Notes: generated by a model from the sequence alone, not told the origin. Numbered from the stretch's first letter, positions 1 through 9,259 are shown. The stretch is DNA of 64,000 nt from Nocardia sp. NBC_01329 (GCF_035956715.1 NZ_CP108381.1:3621001-3685000), one strand, 5' to 3'. Made by a program: numbers and translations.

Positions 1-190
1 CCCGCGCGACACGCTGCAATTCACGGATCAGGAGTTTGAATCCCTCACAGTCGCGCTCCATATACACGAACTCTTCGGCATTCACCCGAACCGCATCCGC
101 TGAACCCGCACCGAGACTGACCGATAAACGCCCCTCGCGCGACTCGGCCAGCAAATCCTCCAGCGGACGTGGAGATGCATCCTCACTCAT
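1..190 (-). CDS. Partial small ESX-associated protein, C-terminus off the window
   Basis: An open frame begins at an ATG (188-190) preceded by a GGAG Shine-Dalgarno and runs to the window edge without a stop, giving 63 visible residues (begins MSEDASPRP, later VRVNAEEFVYMERDC and IRELQRVA). Its next gene upstream on the same strand encodes a DUF3558 lipoprotein; short proteins of this look often follow DUF3558 genes in Nocardia near ESX-type loci (recalled from family knowledge, not searched). Function unknown. Confidence 0.6.
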   Translation of the reverse strand, partial: MSEDASPRPLEDLLAESREGRLSVSLGAGSADAVRVNAEEFVYMERDCEGFKLLIRELQRVAR

Positions 191-235
191 CTCCGAGCTC
201 CCTCCCTCTGATCACAACCAACGACTCCATGCCGT

Positions 236-805
236 TCAGGCATCCGGGATCAAAGGAGCGAGCTTCTGGGCCAGACCCAACCCGAGTTCACACGTATCCA
301 GGTGGCCGGTCTTATTGTTCGATGACGGATTGTCCATTGACAGTTCGAGGCTGCCTCCCACCATCTCCACATAGAACAAACAGGACGCCCGCACATCGTT
401 ATCGCCGGCCGCATCCACCGCCATCGCCGCCCGGCCGTCAACCGTGTACTCCTGCCGCACGACGAACTGGTCGTTGTCGAGCACCGCAGGCAACGTCAGG
501 TTCGTGGTGGTTATCCCCACCGCGTAGCTGTCCGGAGCCACATAACTGCACCCTCGCCACTTGACCCCCTGCCCGCCGTCGACATTCGCATCCGTCACTC
601 CCCGCCGCAGATCTTCCGACGCCAGCACCTCCTGCGGAATGTCGGTACACGGGTCGAACGACGACGGAGCCTCCGCCGCGATCGGCAACCCGGTCGTCGT
701 GGTCACCGGAGACGCCGTCCCCTCGGTCCCGGAATCACACCCGGCGACCATCAGCGCAACCCCCACACCACACAGAACCCCTCGGACCGACCGAACAGCG
801 GCCAT
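236..805 (-). CDS. DUF3558 family lipoprotein
   Basis: The 189-residue protein starts with a lipoprotein signal: a basic N-terminus, a hydrophobic stretch and a lipobox VAGC with the lipidated cysteine at residue 23. The mature part has four spaced cysteines (DPCTDIP, WRGCSY, ASCLFY, DTCELG), as in DUF3558 proteins common in Nocardia and relatives. I chose the ATG at 803-805 because GGGAGG lies just upstream and because a longer reading (to 898) would bury the signal peptide. It is expected to be anchored on the outer face of the membrane. Molecular role unknown; it probably forms a transcription unit with the partial gene at 1-190. Confidence 0.8.
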   Translation of the reverse strand: MAAVRSVRGVLCGVGVALMVAGCDSGTEGTASPVTTTTGLPIAAEAPSSFDPCTDIPQEVLASEDLRRGVTDANVDGGQGVKWRGCSYVAPDSYAVGITTTNLTLPAVLDNDQFVVRQEYTVDGRAAMAVDAAGDNDVRASCLFYVEMVGGSLELSMDNPSSNNKTGHLDTCELGLGLAQKLAPLIPDA

Positions 806-1133
806 CACGAACCTCCCGACACCGGCATTCCATATCGAACCGGGAACCGGCCGGCCCCCCGCGTCCCCGCCGACCTTACTCAGCCCCGCAACTCCCACTC
901 AACCCACCGACCGGCGAAACGGCTCGCCCGCCTGATCGGAATCCACCAACCCGCCTGCGGTTGCGCCGGATTCGCTCTTCCGGATGGCTCGCCGAGACCA
1001 GGGGAGTCGGCGTTGCCCACCGGTGGATCCACGGCGCAACCTGAATCTGAATCCGACCCTCGCATCGGCGGAGAGCCCGACGGCGCGGACCGCCCGCCTC
1101 AGCGTCGTGCAGAAGTATCGCAGTCCCGAAGTC
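806..1133. other. Intergenic stretch without recognisable gene
   Basis: A 328-base gap between two minus-strand genes. Short open frames here have no family signature and no ribosome binding site. I see no tRNA, repeat or strong hairpin. The promoter of the DUF3558 gene presumably lies at its left end but no clear -35/-10 pair stands out. Confidence 0.5.
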
Positions 1134-1904
1134 TCACTCTCGCAGCAACGCTTGGAACAGACGGAACCTGCTGGTAATTCGTGAGATCAACGAGTGGCCC
1201 ACCGGCGCGTGTATATGCTCGGCGTGAATCTGCGCTATGCCGTCGTACCATCGGCGAAGGCGTAGCAGAGCGGCCAGGAAAGTGCCCTCGTCGAGTGCGC
1301 GCCCGATCGTTCCGTCGCTGAATCGCTCGGCTCGCGTAATCGACGTGAGCACTCGGCACGCGTCGGCGACCGGAGCATCGTCGAGCCCTCGGCCGTACTG
1401 ATAACGTCGCCCACCATCCCATCGAGTCCAATCGAACCCGACAATCGCGTCTACCTCGTCCAATGCGTGTACGACCCGGTTGACTGCGTCAGTGTAGACG
1501 GCGTAAGGCATACACAGCGCACCGTCGGCGTTCTCGGTGCGGAGCTCCCACGGGCTCGGCTGCTCGGCAAGCAGGTCGTCCACGGCCGACCACAACCGCT
1601 GCCAGCACTCAGGCGACGACCTGAGCAGCTGCACCTTGATATCGGCATCGCTTGTCTCCACCACGGCACAGTACCGTCGGGAATACGTGCGCGACCGCCC
1701 TCGCAACAGCGGGCGGACACTGGGCAGGCCACACTCGCACTCTTCGAGATCGACTTCGCCCAACCGGAACCCATCACCATCGCAGTCCCACGCAGCACCA
1801 CATCGATCACCTCGCGCAAGGGTTGAGCCGCTGAATGTGTGGACTGGTATCGTCCGATGAATCAACTCGGCAGGGACGGAAGGGGGGCCGGGTGACCAGT
1901 CCAC
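1134..1904 (-). CDS. Hypothetical protein, DUF6508-like C-terminal half
   Basis: Up to 256 residues. The C-terminal half (about 145-235) reads DWTRWDGG, then ACRVLTSITRAERFSDG and GTFLAALLRLRRW, which resembles the DUF6508 pattern of actinobacterial proteins of unknown function. The start is uncertain. The outermost GTG at 1904 overlaps the divergent gene at 1892 by 13 bases, and GTG codons at 1664 and 1661 or a TTG near 1760 would shorten it. Third-position GC stays high up to about 1760, so at least that part looks coding. Not obviously part of the ESX operon that starts divergently next to it. Confidence 0.55.
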   Translation of the reverse strand: MDWSPGPPSVPAELIHRTIPVHTFSGSTLARGDRCGAAWDCDGDGFRLGEVDLEECECGLPSVRPLLRGRSRTYSRRYCAVVETSDADIKVQLLRSSPECWQRLWSAVDDLLAEQPSPWELRTENADGALCMPYAVYTDAVNRVVHALDEVDAIVGFDWTRWDGGRRYQYGRGLDDAPVADACRVLTSITRAERFSDGTIGRALDEGTFLAALLRLRRWYDGIAQIHAEHIHAPVGHSLISRITSRFRLFQALLRE

Positions 1905-2221
1905 TCCAGGTCGATATCGATGTGTTGACCAAAATGGTTACCGGACTGAGGAATTCGCAGCAGATTCTCGACGACGCGCTGAAGGCGATGGCCGATGTGG
2001 GAGCCGCGAGCATCGGCACCCAAACTCTCGACAACGCCGCGGACAGTTTCCAGCGACGATGGCGCTTCGGGGTCCAACGCATCGGTGAACTCTCCCGCAC
2101 CACCGCCGATGGCGTGGATCAATGCCTTGCCGCCTATCAAGCGGCCGACAACGCGACGGCTACCGCCCTCGGTCAGGTCAACCAGACCCCGGCCGGAGCC
2201 GGCGAACAAGGTCGGCCGTGA
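1892..2221 (+). CDS. WXG100-like ESX-associated protein
   Basis: A 109-residue, mostly helical protein beginning at GTG 1892 behind a G-rich ribosome binding site. Two helices flank the segment NAADSFQRRWRFGVQRIGE, in the place where WXG100 proteins carry their turn; the exact W-x-G is missing, so this is a divergent member. Length and helical hairpin pattern fit small type VII secretion partners. Its stop overlaps the start of the next gene (GTGA, 2218-2221), so the two are translationally coupled and may form a secreted pair. Confidence 0.65.
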   Translation: MTSPLQVDIDVLTKMVTGLRNSQQILDDALKAMADVGAASIGTQTLDNAADSFQRRWRFGVQRIGELSRTTADGVDQCLAAYQAADNATATALGQVNQTPAGAGEQGRP

Positions 2222-3462
2222 CCGACAACCCGTATCCGAATCTCGGCTACAACCCTGTCCCCGGCGTCCCCGACGATGTCGCAGGCCTGAGCACCCGGAT
2301 CAAGACTGCCGCCGACGCGGTACGCGAAACCAACGATCTACTGGCCCGGCTGCGCAACAGCAACGACGAGGTCTGGAAAGGCGAGGCGGGCGAGGCGTTC
2401 CGGAGTCACTTCGACGCCACCCTGGCCCAAGACCTGGGTTACGCCCAGAGCTCACTGGAACGCGCTGTAACGGTCCTCGGAGAATGGAACACTGCGCTCG
2501 TCGGATTCCGCGACCAGGCCAAAGCGCTGGATCAGGAAGCCGGGGTCGCCGCCGCGGAGGTCAACAAGGCCGTCGCCGAAGTCCAGGCCGCGAATGCCAA
2601 CCCCGACCTCGGCCTGGCGAATCAGCAGTTCGACGACTCCGCCGCACTGCAGGCGGCGCAGACCCGGCTCAATGCCGCCACCGCCCGGGTGAGCGCGGCA
2701 AATACCGCGCTGAGCAACTGGCTGGGAACCCAGGATTCGATCGCCGCCCGTGTCCGCGACCTCGCCACCGAACACGAAAACGTTGCCAAACGGATTGCCT
2801 CCGAACTCGACGCGGCCGCCAAGGATTTCGCCCCGAGCGAGCCGGACAAGAGCATCTGGGACAAGATCAAGGATGCGATCGGGTCGATCGGCGACTGGAT
2901 CGACGAGCACCGGGAGGGCATCCATACCGCGCTCTCCATCACCGCATCGGTCGCGGGCCTGCTCGCGCTGGTCACACCACCACCGGTTTCCGCGATCGCT
3001 CTCGGGGTGTCCCTGGTCGCGGGCGCCGGAGCGCTCACCCTCGATTTCACCGATCCAGAAATCCGCGAGGGCCTCATGTCCGGCGATTCGAAGGCATGGT
3101 TGACGGTAGGTGGAGATGCTCTCAGTGTGCTGCCCGGTGCCGGTGGCCTGGCCAAGACGGCATGGGCCGGGTTGCGAGGCTTCGACGATTTCGGCCGGAT
3201 GGAAGGCATGCTGAGCACCTGGACCGCCAGCGCGCACGATCCCGGCATCATGGGCAATCTGGCGGCCAAACCGGTCGATTGGGCTCTCGGCGAAGTCGCG
3301 TTGACCGGCTCTCCGGCTGTTGCCGGCACAACATATCGAGTACTCCAGATGGTCGATATGGCCAACACCCCGGGTATTCCCAGCTCCGCACCCGCGATCG
3401 CCATCCTGACCAGGGCCGGCGGGACTGTACAGAAGCTGGCGGGCCTCGGAGGGGACGAGTAA
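2218..3462 (+). CDS. Putative type VII (ESX) secreted protein
   Basis: A 414-residue protein. The N-terminal ~110 residues form the long helical hairpin seen in putative T7SS-secreted proteins: PYPNLGYNPVPGVPDD, then VWKGEAGEAF with W53-x-G55 in the turn. A further helical region rich in Ala and Glu follows (110-215). Then comes a hydrophobic Gly/Ala-rich segment at about 237-277, which could insert in a membrane. The C-terminal 130 residues match nothing I recognise and could be an effector domain. The GTG start overlaps the preceding WXG100-like gene. No cognate immunity gene is certain, although the next two genes are candidates. Confidence 0.7.
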   Translation: MTDNPYPNLGYNPVPGVPDDVAGLSTRIKTAADAVRETNDLLARLRNSNDEVWKGEAGEAFRSHFDATLAQDLGYAQSSLERAVTVLGEWNTALVGFRDQAKALDQEAGVAAAEVNKAVAEVQAANANPDLGLANQQFDDSAALQAAQTRLNAATARVSAANTALSNWLGTQDSIAARVRDLATEHENVAKRIASELDAAAKDFAPSEPDKSIWDKIKDAIGSIGDWIDEHREGIHTALSITASVAGLLALVTPPPVSAIALGVSLVAGAGALTLDFTDPEIREGLMSGDSKAWLTVGGDALSVLPGAGGLAKTAWAGLRGFDDFGRMEGMLSTWTASAHDPGIMGNLAAKPVDWALGEVALTGSPAVAGTTYRVLQMVDMANTPGIPSSAPAIAILTRAGGTVQKLAGLGGDE

Positions 3463-3471
3463 CGCACTGAG

Positions 3472-4131
3472 ATGCCGAACGACAAGCTCCGACCCGCCCC
3501 GCCCGTCGGTATCGATATCCCGCCCGGATACAACGAAATTCCGCTCGGCGACCTCGATACTCTCATGCAGACCGCTCGCCCGGTGATCACCGCATCCGTT
3601 CCCGACCGGATGCGCGACGACGTACCCGATGTACTCGGTACATTGCATTTTCTGCTGGCCACACTGGCCGCGAACAACGCTCTCTACAGCGGTATCGGCC
3701 TGCACCGCACCGCGGAGGTGTCCGGGCGGGTGGCCGTCTCCTGGCTGACCGTTTCCTCGTTCGAATATGGCGAAGAACGGAACCCGCGACTTGTCCTCAG
3801 TGAACTGATCAACGTCAAGGCCGAGAAGAAATCCCGGGGAACACTCGCGATCATAGAAGGCCCAGCCGTCCCGATCCTCTACTTCGAGTGGATCGAAAAG
3901 CATTCCGTACCGGTGTTCGCGAGCTATCCGGTGACCAGCGATACCCCGGAGGTGTTCCAGATCGAAGTGACAGTACCTTCCGCAGACGGGACGTCGATCG
4001 CCGTGGTGGAACTGTCGGCGGCCGACCCCGACATCGGTCCGCAGTACCGCGGGATGATCCTCGATATGGCGGCGTCGATAACCTTCCCGCAGCCGCCGTC
4101 CGACACTGGGAGCTCCAGCCTTGCGCTCTGA
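3472..4131 (+). CDS. Hypothetical protein in ESX-effector operon
   Basis: A 219-residue soluble protein, 9 bases after the putative effector gene, starting at an ATG. It has no signal peptide or membrane segment. The first 30 residues are Pro-rich and the middle looks alpha/beta (SGRVAVSWLTVSSFEY, LVLSELINVKAE, IEVTVPSADGT). I do not recognise the family. Its position as third gene of the operon suggests a chaperone or immunity role, but that is inference from context only. Confidence 0.6.
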   Translation: MPNDKLRPAPPVGIDIPPGYNEIPLGDLDTLMQTARPVITASVPDRMRDDVPDVLGTLHFLLATLAANNALYSGIGLHRTAEVSGRVAVSWLTVSSFEYGEERNPRLVLSELINVKAEKKSRGTLAIIEGPAVPILYFEWIEKHSVPVFASYPVTSDTPEVFQIEVTVPSADGTSIAVVELSAADPDIGPQYRGMILDMAASITFPQPPSDTGSSSLAL

Positions 4132-4194
4132 CGAAACACCACAACGACGCATCACGGCTGCTCACCCCGCCGAAGCCAGGGCAGGCGCGCGGTA

Positions 4195-4644
4195 GTGGAC
4201 CTGGAGAAGCGCCCAGCACGCCGCACGGGCGGCAGGAAGTCCGCCACTGGTAGCAAGAAAACCCGGTCTTTCGAATTCTTGGAGTCCGATTGGGCGACAC
4301 CCCGCGTTTCGGCAGGGCTGACGAAGGTCACCCTGACCGTTGTCGCGTTCATCCTGGACCTGCTACTGCACAGCGCGATGGGCCTTGCGGTCTGGAACAG
4401 CCTTGCCCATTCCCCGGAACCACCATGGAAGCCGATCATGTTGGGCGTGCTGGCCGGTGTAGCGGCGTCGTTCGTCCACCGCGTATTCGTCCAGCGTCTG
4501 ATCCGTACCACGCTCGGTAAAGCTCTGTTCGGTCTGCGGCTACGGGAGGAGGACGGCTCCTATCCGACGTTGTGGCGATTGATCGAGCAGTGGTTCGTCG
4601 GGTCCTTCCTGACGATCGCCACCCCGCTGCAGATACTCGGCTGA
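4195..4644 (+). CDS. RDD family integral membrane protein
   Basis: 149 residues from a GTG start. After a basic N-terminus there are two clear membrane segments (about 44-67 and 80-102), then TTLGKALFGLRLREEDG (106-122), the conserved RDD-family motif, and a short third hydrophobic stretch at the C-terminus. RDD proteins are small multi-pass membrane proteins of mostly unknown function that often sit in ESX loci of Nocardia and Mycobacterium. Last gene of the plus-strand ESX group; 63 bases separate it from the preceding gene. Confidence 0.7.
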   Translation: MDLEKRPARRTGGRKSATGSKKTRSFEFLESDWATPRVSAGLTKVTLTVVAFILDLLLHSAMGLAVWNSLAHSPEPPWKPIMLGVLAGVAASFVHRVFVQRLIRTTLGKALFGLRLREEDGSYPTLWRLIEQWFVGSFLTIATPLQILG

Positions 4645-4797
4645 TATCCGGCAACCGCTCCCCCCAGGAGGGTCCGGCCGAGTATCGCCGGAGCACGAGG
4701 TCGGGCCGCGGTGCCGACAGGTTCGCCGAGGTGGAGCGGCGCGACAACCGTCTCGGGCTTCTCGGCGATATGCGCAGAAGTAGGCCCAGTGCCTGGA

Positions 4798-7700
4798 TCA
4801 GGTCTCGGGCTGTCTCGGTGAGGACCACTCGGTGGCGACGTCGACCACCGTGAGCAGGCCGCCCGAACCGTCCCGCCCATGCGCGGCCAGTACACCGAAG
4901 TTGCGGTGGTCGGACCAGTTCTTATAGTCGCCGACGACGACCAGGCAGCGACGCGCCCGGGTAACGGCCACATTCAGCAGGTTGGGCGGATGTGACGCCC
5001 AATCGCGCGATTTGCGCTGGTCGGTTGCTGTGCCGAGGACCAGGATCACGACATCGGCTTCTTTGCCCTGCGTCGTATGGACTGTCCCCACGCGGTTGGC
5101 CGACCCCGGCAATCGATGCTCGACCACTCGTTGTAGCTGGTACACGACATCGCGGAATGGGCTGACAACAAAAACCGCCTCGCCGGTACGTCGTGCCAGT
5201 TCGTTCCCGCGAGCCGATTCGGTCGCCGCCCAATCGGGCAAGTCCAGTCCCGCGCGGGCCAGCTCGTTATCCATTGATCGGCTGATGCGGTCCCGGATCG
5301 TATCCAGCGTGGCCACCACATAGCGGCCTTCGGCCGGGTTCCATTTTTCACCACTCGGTTCGGCACCGACATCCAGCCAGGTGCTTTGGGCCAGCAGGTC
5401 GAACGGCTCGCGCGAGGTTACGCCGTACACCATCATCTCGTCGTAGGCGATCTTGTTGCTGACTTCGAACATGAGCCGGTCGCAGCGACGGTGCACCCGC
5501 AAAGGAGACCCCACCCAAACCGCCCCTTGGCTGTCCGGGACCGATAGCCAGGTCCCGAAGGGGTTGAGCCGATCGGCGACCGATTGCACCGGCATATTCT
5601 GCGGCACCCACTGTGGGTCGACCTCGAACTGCCGACACAACCGCTTCTGCCCCGACAGCGGCAATGTGATAACCGGCTCCAGCTGACGTGGATCTCCGAC
5701 TACCACCGCCCGCTGTGATCGCCACAGCGCTCCGACGGCCTCCTGCGGGGCCGCCTGACCTGCCTCATCGATGAACAGCCAGCCGAGCGCCTCCCGACCG
5801 AGTTTCGCGAACATCCGTGGCAGGGAGGCAAAGGTCGTCGATACCACCGGCACCACGAAGAAGAGCATCTGCCAGGCGGCAAGAATTGTCTCTTCGGGGA
5901 GGTCGGCAGGCGCATCGCCGCTCACGACATCCATCGCGGCACGCATGTTGTGCCACATCAATGCCGGTTCGGCGGTCAGTACCGCTCTGTGCAGGTTGAG
6001 GGCGGCGATCAAGACTTGCGAACGGGCCGCCGCATACTCTTCGTCCATCCATGGCGACGAATTCTCCCGCCGCTCCATCGCCGCACGCTCGTCCGGCGCA
6101 GCGTCCCATTCGTTTCCCGGTACGGTACCGGGCCATCGGAGCCGCGCCTGCTCCAATTTCTCGGCGTCTTCCCGGAGCATGTCCCGCCTACGCTGTACCG
6201 CATTGTCGGCTGCCCCGACGGACTCGACCGCCCGGTCCAGATCGCGCTCGCACTCGGCGAGCCGATCCCGGCAGTGGTCGGCCACCCGCACCGCTTCGCT
6301 GAGATCGCGTTGACGTGCGGTGAACGTATCCGCACTGTCCTGGTGCACTGCCTCGGCCTCGTCGAGCACCCGGACGGCCTGTTCAAGCGCGGCAGCCAGC
6401 GGTCGCGACTCTTGCTCCCAGTCGCCCAGGGCAGACCGGGTCCACATCCTCCGTAACAAGCCGGGTCTACGCGCCATCTGGTGATGCAGGGCGGAATCGG
6501 CGATCCGGACCTGCGCCGCCATCCGTTCCACTCGCTGCTGTGTCCGGTCCATTGTCGCGCGGGCGTCACGGACCGCACGCTCGGCGCCCCGGTAGTCGGC
6601 GTGAGCCTGTTCGAGCTGCGCGCGCAGTTCGTCCCGGTGGCTCCGCAACAGCTGCAGATGGTCACGGTCGTTTTCGGCCCGGTGACGCAACTCGGCCAGC
6701 CTGGCGTCGGGTTCGGAAACACGGTCGAGAATATCGGCGATGTCTTGCCGCTCGCTCGCCAGTCGAGCGACCGCTGCGCACGCGGCGTCGAACTCTGCGA
6801 CAGCATCGGACCACGCTGTGTTCTCGGCACGGCCGGGTACGGCGGTTTCCTGGAGGTCCTTGAGGATCCGCTGTAGTCCGCGGAGGTCCGCGGCGTTGCG
6901 GCCCCGCCCACTTCCAGTTTCTTTTCCCCACCAGAACCGATCGACGAACTGGGCACGGTTGGGCCGCCGGCCCAACCGTGCCGCAATCGATCCCCAGCAC
7001 GGCGTCCCGGTCAGTAGGGTCGCCGGATCTGACAGGTATCGCGCGTCGGGAAAGGATCGCGCATCCACGGCTTTGGCGACGGGCATTTCCAGCGTCACGT
7101 TCTCCACGGCGCCGTTGTTGGAGGAAGCCACAACGATTTCGAAGCCGGTGAGGTCGGGAGCAAGCCTATGGATCGACCGGATGTATCGCGTCGGACTGTC
7201 GTCGGATTCCCAGCGTAACGCCGACTTCTCGAACGCGGCCCGCGCCGAATCCAGTCTGGCCAGGCGCTGTGCGCGCTCCACCACCACGGCGGCCACCAGA
7301 TCGCGGAGCATCGTCGTCTTACCTGTTCCCGGCGGCCCGTTGACCGCATAGATACCGCGGGCGCCGGGGTCTGACAGCCGGTGACGGATCTGATTCACGG
7401 CGAACTGCTGGCTCAGTGTCAATGGCCGGGCCGGATCGCTCGGCCACCGCCCGGCCGGTGCCGAGGCCGGGCCGACCGACCGCAGAACCGAACGCGGATC
7501 GGCGCGTACGTCCACCCGCCGCTCGACGTCGACCTCGTCCGAGCACAGGTACGCGCGCAACGCCTCACCGGCGTCTCCGATGGACAGTGCGTCGGCGACG
7601 CGGTCCAGATCATCGGCGTGGAAACTGTTGAGGAAATCGTCGGAGGACATCTCTTCGGCCGACTTCAGCGGGATCTGGATACTTTTGATCCGGATGGAAT

Positions 7701-8610
7701 CAGGTCTCAATACTTCTGCCACATCCAGGCTTTCGGCCACCAGACGAGTCAGGGCGACCAGGTCGGGTACAGCGAGCACTTTGGTGCACAGCGCCCTGGA
7801 CTGCGGCGAGTCTCCGTCCACCTCGCTCTGATCAGAGTCCACGCCACCCTCGCTCTCCGGACTGTCCGCGCGTCTCTGTTCCACCGCTGCGGTGACGGAT
7901 TCATTCGCGCGGGCGGCGAGGTTGTCACCGATGTTCTCGACAACCGTGGTACCCAGGGCGCCGATCGCTGGTTCCAGCGCCGCACTGAGCAATGCCGGCA
8001 GTGACGAGATCCCTCCCGTCGCGATATCGAGTGCGACTCGGGCCGCCATGCCCGCTATCTGTCCGAGCCCCCGACCGGCAGCCGATCCACCGGCCGGAGA
8101 GTTGTCGATAGGTATGCGTCCGTCGCCGAATTCGAAACAGACTGCCATCAGTCGCTTCTGATCCTCGTCGAACCCGTCCAGCCAGGAATCGCTACCGGGC
8201 CCCGGTGCGAGTGTTCGGCTCACTGCCCAGGCACACGAGGAAAGTGTGACACTGTCTTTGATGAGCTGACCGCCGCTGTCGACCGCGAAGCTCAGCAGGG
8301 CGCTCTTACCGCTGTTACGCCCACCGAAATCTATCTCGATCTCGGGCGCGCGGAGCATGTTCTGCAGCACTTCACGTACTTTGGCCACATCGTAGATACC
8401 GGCGTACACGGTATGCCGCCATGCCTTGTTCTGCCGCGGCGCGGGGAGCACCCCGGCATCCCAGGGCAGCGGCCGATCGATATGGACCGCCCGCATATTC
8501 TTCCGAGGGTCGACCGGATCGACCCTCGGCGGGCTGAAATACTCCACCGCCCGCCAGTACCGCACGATACGCGCTTGCCGCTCGGACTCGTCCACTCGAA
8601 CCCCCGACAC
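4798..8610 (-). CDS. Large SF1 (UPF1/DNA2-like) helicase with coiled-coil insert
   Basis: 1270 residues. Walker A GPPGTGKTTMLRDL lies near residue 422-435 and Walker B LFIDEAGQAAPQEA near 945. They are followed by VVVGDPRQLEPV (about 970), VGTVHTTQGKEADVV (about 1175) and NLLNVAVTRARR (about 1208): the helicase motifs of UPF1/DNA2/SMUBP2-type SF1B enzymes. Between Walker A and Walker B sits a long charged region (about 620-850) rich in heptad-like Leu/Arg/Glu, probably a coiled coil. The first 400 residues are unknown and contain GGRNSGKSALLSFAV near 100. GTG start at 8610. It stands alone, with no partner gene. Such orphan giant helicases are frequent in accessory and defence-type loci; a role in phage defence or repair is inference. 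Confidence 0.75.
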   Translation of the reverse strand: MSGVRVDESERQARIVRYWRAVEYFSPPRVDPVDPRKNMRAVHIDRPLPWDAGVLPAPRQNKAWRHTVYAGIYDVAKVREVLQNMLRAPEIEIDFGGRNSGKSALLSFAVDSGGQLIKDSVTLSSCAWAVSRTLAPGPGSDSWLDGFDEDQKRLMAVCFEFGDGRIPIDNSPAGGSAAGRGLGQIAGMAARVALDIATGGISSLPALLSAALEPAIGALGTTVVENIGDNLAARANESVTAAVEQRRADSPESEGGVDSDQSEVDGDSPQSRALCTKVLAVPDLVALTRLVAESLDVAEVLRPDSIRIKSIQIPLKSAEEMSSDDFLNSFHADDLDRVADALSIGDAGEALRAYLCSDEVDVERRVDVRADPRSVLRSVGPASAPAGRWPSDPARPLTLSQQFAVNQIRHRLSDPGARGIYAVNGPPGTGKTTMLRDLVAAVVVERAQRLARLDSARAAFEKSALRWESDDSPTRYIRSIHRLAPDLTGFEIVVASSNNGAVENVTLEMPVAKAVDARSFPDARYLSDPATLLTGTPCWGSIAARLGRRPNRAQFVDRFWWGKETGSGRGRNAADLRGLQRILKDLQETAVPGRAENTAWSDAVAEFDAACAAVARLASERQDIADILDRVSEPDARLAELRHRAENDRDHLQLLRSHRDELRAQLEQAHADYRGAERAVRDARATMDRTQQRVERMAAQVRIADSALHHQMARRPGLLRRMWTRSALGDWEQESRPLAAALEQAVRVLDEAEAVHQDSADTFTARQRDLSEAVRVADHCRDRLAECERDLDRAVESVGAADNAVQRRRDMLREDAEKLEQARLRWPGTVPGNEWDAAPDERAAMERRENSSPWMDEEYAAARSQVLIAALNLHRAVLTAEPALMWHNMRAAMDVVSGDAPADLPEETILAAWQMLFFVVPVVSTTFASLPRMFAKLGREALGWLFIDEAGQAAPQEAVGALWRSQRAVVVGDPRQLEPVITLPLSGQKRLCRQFEVDPQWVPQNMPVQSVADRLNPFGTWLSVPDSQGAVWVGSPLRVHRRCDRLMFEVSNKIAYDEMMVYGVTSREPFDLLAQSTWLDVGAEPSGEKWNPAEGRYVVATLDTIRDRISRSMDNELARAGLDLPDWAATESARGNELARRTGEAVFVVSPFRDVVYQLQRVVEHRLPGSANRVGTVHTTQGKEADVVILVLGTATDQRKSRDWASHPPNLLNVAVTRARRCLVVVGDYKNWSDHRNFGVLAAHGRDGSGGLLTVVDVATEWSSPRQPET

Positions 8611-8617
8611 TCAATTG

Positions 8618-8632
8618 CATTGACTAGCAATG
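8618..8632. promoter_or_regulatory. Inverted repeat upstream of the helicase gene
   Basis: CATTG-ACTAG-CAATG is a perfect 5-base inverted repeat with a 5-base spacer, in locally AT-rich DNA only 8 bases upstream of the helicase GTG start. It could be a small operator or a hairpin affecting translation initiation. No regulator gene is adjacent. Confidence 0.3.
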
Positions 8633-8686
8633 TAATACGATACGCATGGACGAGGTATCGTAGTTCGGTTCCGGCACTTGCGGCCA

Positions 8687-8810
8687 GCTCAGCGAATCCA
8701 CCATGACGCGTTGAAGTGGACCCTGTCGCGGCTGCGCATCGAGCCGGTCACCCAGGCCATCGCTCAGTCTGCGGCAGCCTTCCTACGGGAGCTGGGGCCA
8801 CACATCGTGC
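8687..8810 (+). pseudogene. Possible fragment of a PIN-domain (VapC-type) toxin
   Basis: The plus-strand frame reads TLSRLRIEPVTQAIAQSAAAFLRELG, which resembles the stretch of PIN-domain toxins that precedes the second catalytic acidic cluster. The usual following HGHxYAIDA-type segment is not seen, and a stop codon lies upstream, so this would be a remnant lacking both ends. Identification is by eye from about 26 residues and is weak. Confidence 0.3.
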
Positions 8811-8933
8811 AGGACATGCTCGGACTGCCGTACGAAAAGCCCGCCGACCGAACAGCAGACCTTTCACCGACCGGACCCCGGTGACCTCCGGAGCCAGTCG
8901 CGGCGTCGGCCTCGCCATCGCCCTCGCCGCCGC

Positions 8934-9137
8934 TCAGGCTTCGACCGCGGAACCGCAGACGCCGCACACTTCGAGCGAGCGGCGCTTCCAGCGAGCGACC
9001 GGAACGAAGAACACCGTGAACTGCTTGAACTCCCGCACGCGCATCCACTGCGTCGTGTTGTGACAGCGTGGGCAACTCCGGGTCCCTCCGGGGCCCAGGT
9101 TGCGCCGCTTGGTGCCGAAACCGAAGATGAAGAACAT
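8934..9137 (-). CDS. Small zinc-ribbon protein
   Basis: 67 residues starting at the ATG 9135-9137. The N-terminus MFFIFGFGTKRRNLGPG is followed by CPRCHNTTQW and near the C-terminus CGVCG, giving two CxxC knuckles that should bind one zinc ion. The region between (FTVFFVPVARWKRR) is hydrophobic and basic. This matches short zinc-ribbon proteins widespread in actinobacteria and of unknown function. A longer upstream reading is possible but lacks this family's typical start. It ends where the strong reading frame ends and does not overlap neighbours. Confidence 0.7.
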   Translation of the reverse strand: MFFIFGFGTKRRNLGPGGTRSCPRCHNTTQWMRVREFKQFTVFFVPVARWKRRSLEVCGVCGSAVEA

Positions 9138-9259
9138 CAGCCCAGCGTAGAGGGCAGCCGATTCTCGATAGGTTCGCCGACTGCCCGGACGGTCACGCCT
9201 TTCCCCGCCCGGTTCGGCGCCCGGTCCACGCCGCTCGGCGAACCGGACGGGCGGCGCTT

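Larger units (their letters stand above)
8611..8933. other. Gap with inverted repeat and possible toxin remnant
   Basis: 323 bases between the helicase start and the zinc-ribbon gene. It holds a short perfect inverted repeat at 8618-8632 and a plus-strand segment resembling a PIN-domain toxin (8687-8810), both listed separately. Nothing else recognisable. Confidence 0.5.

Noticed and set aside
2452..4155. A 567-residue minus-strand open frame opposite the ESX genes
   Set aside because: It is antisense to three genes with family features and consistent start/stop coupling; it has no motif of its own.
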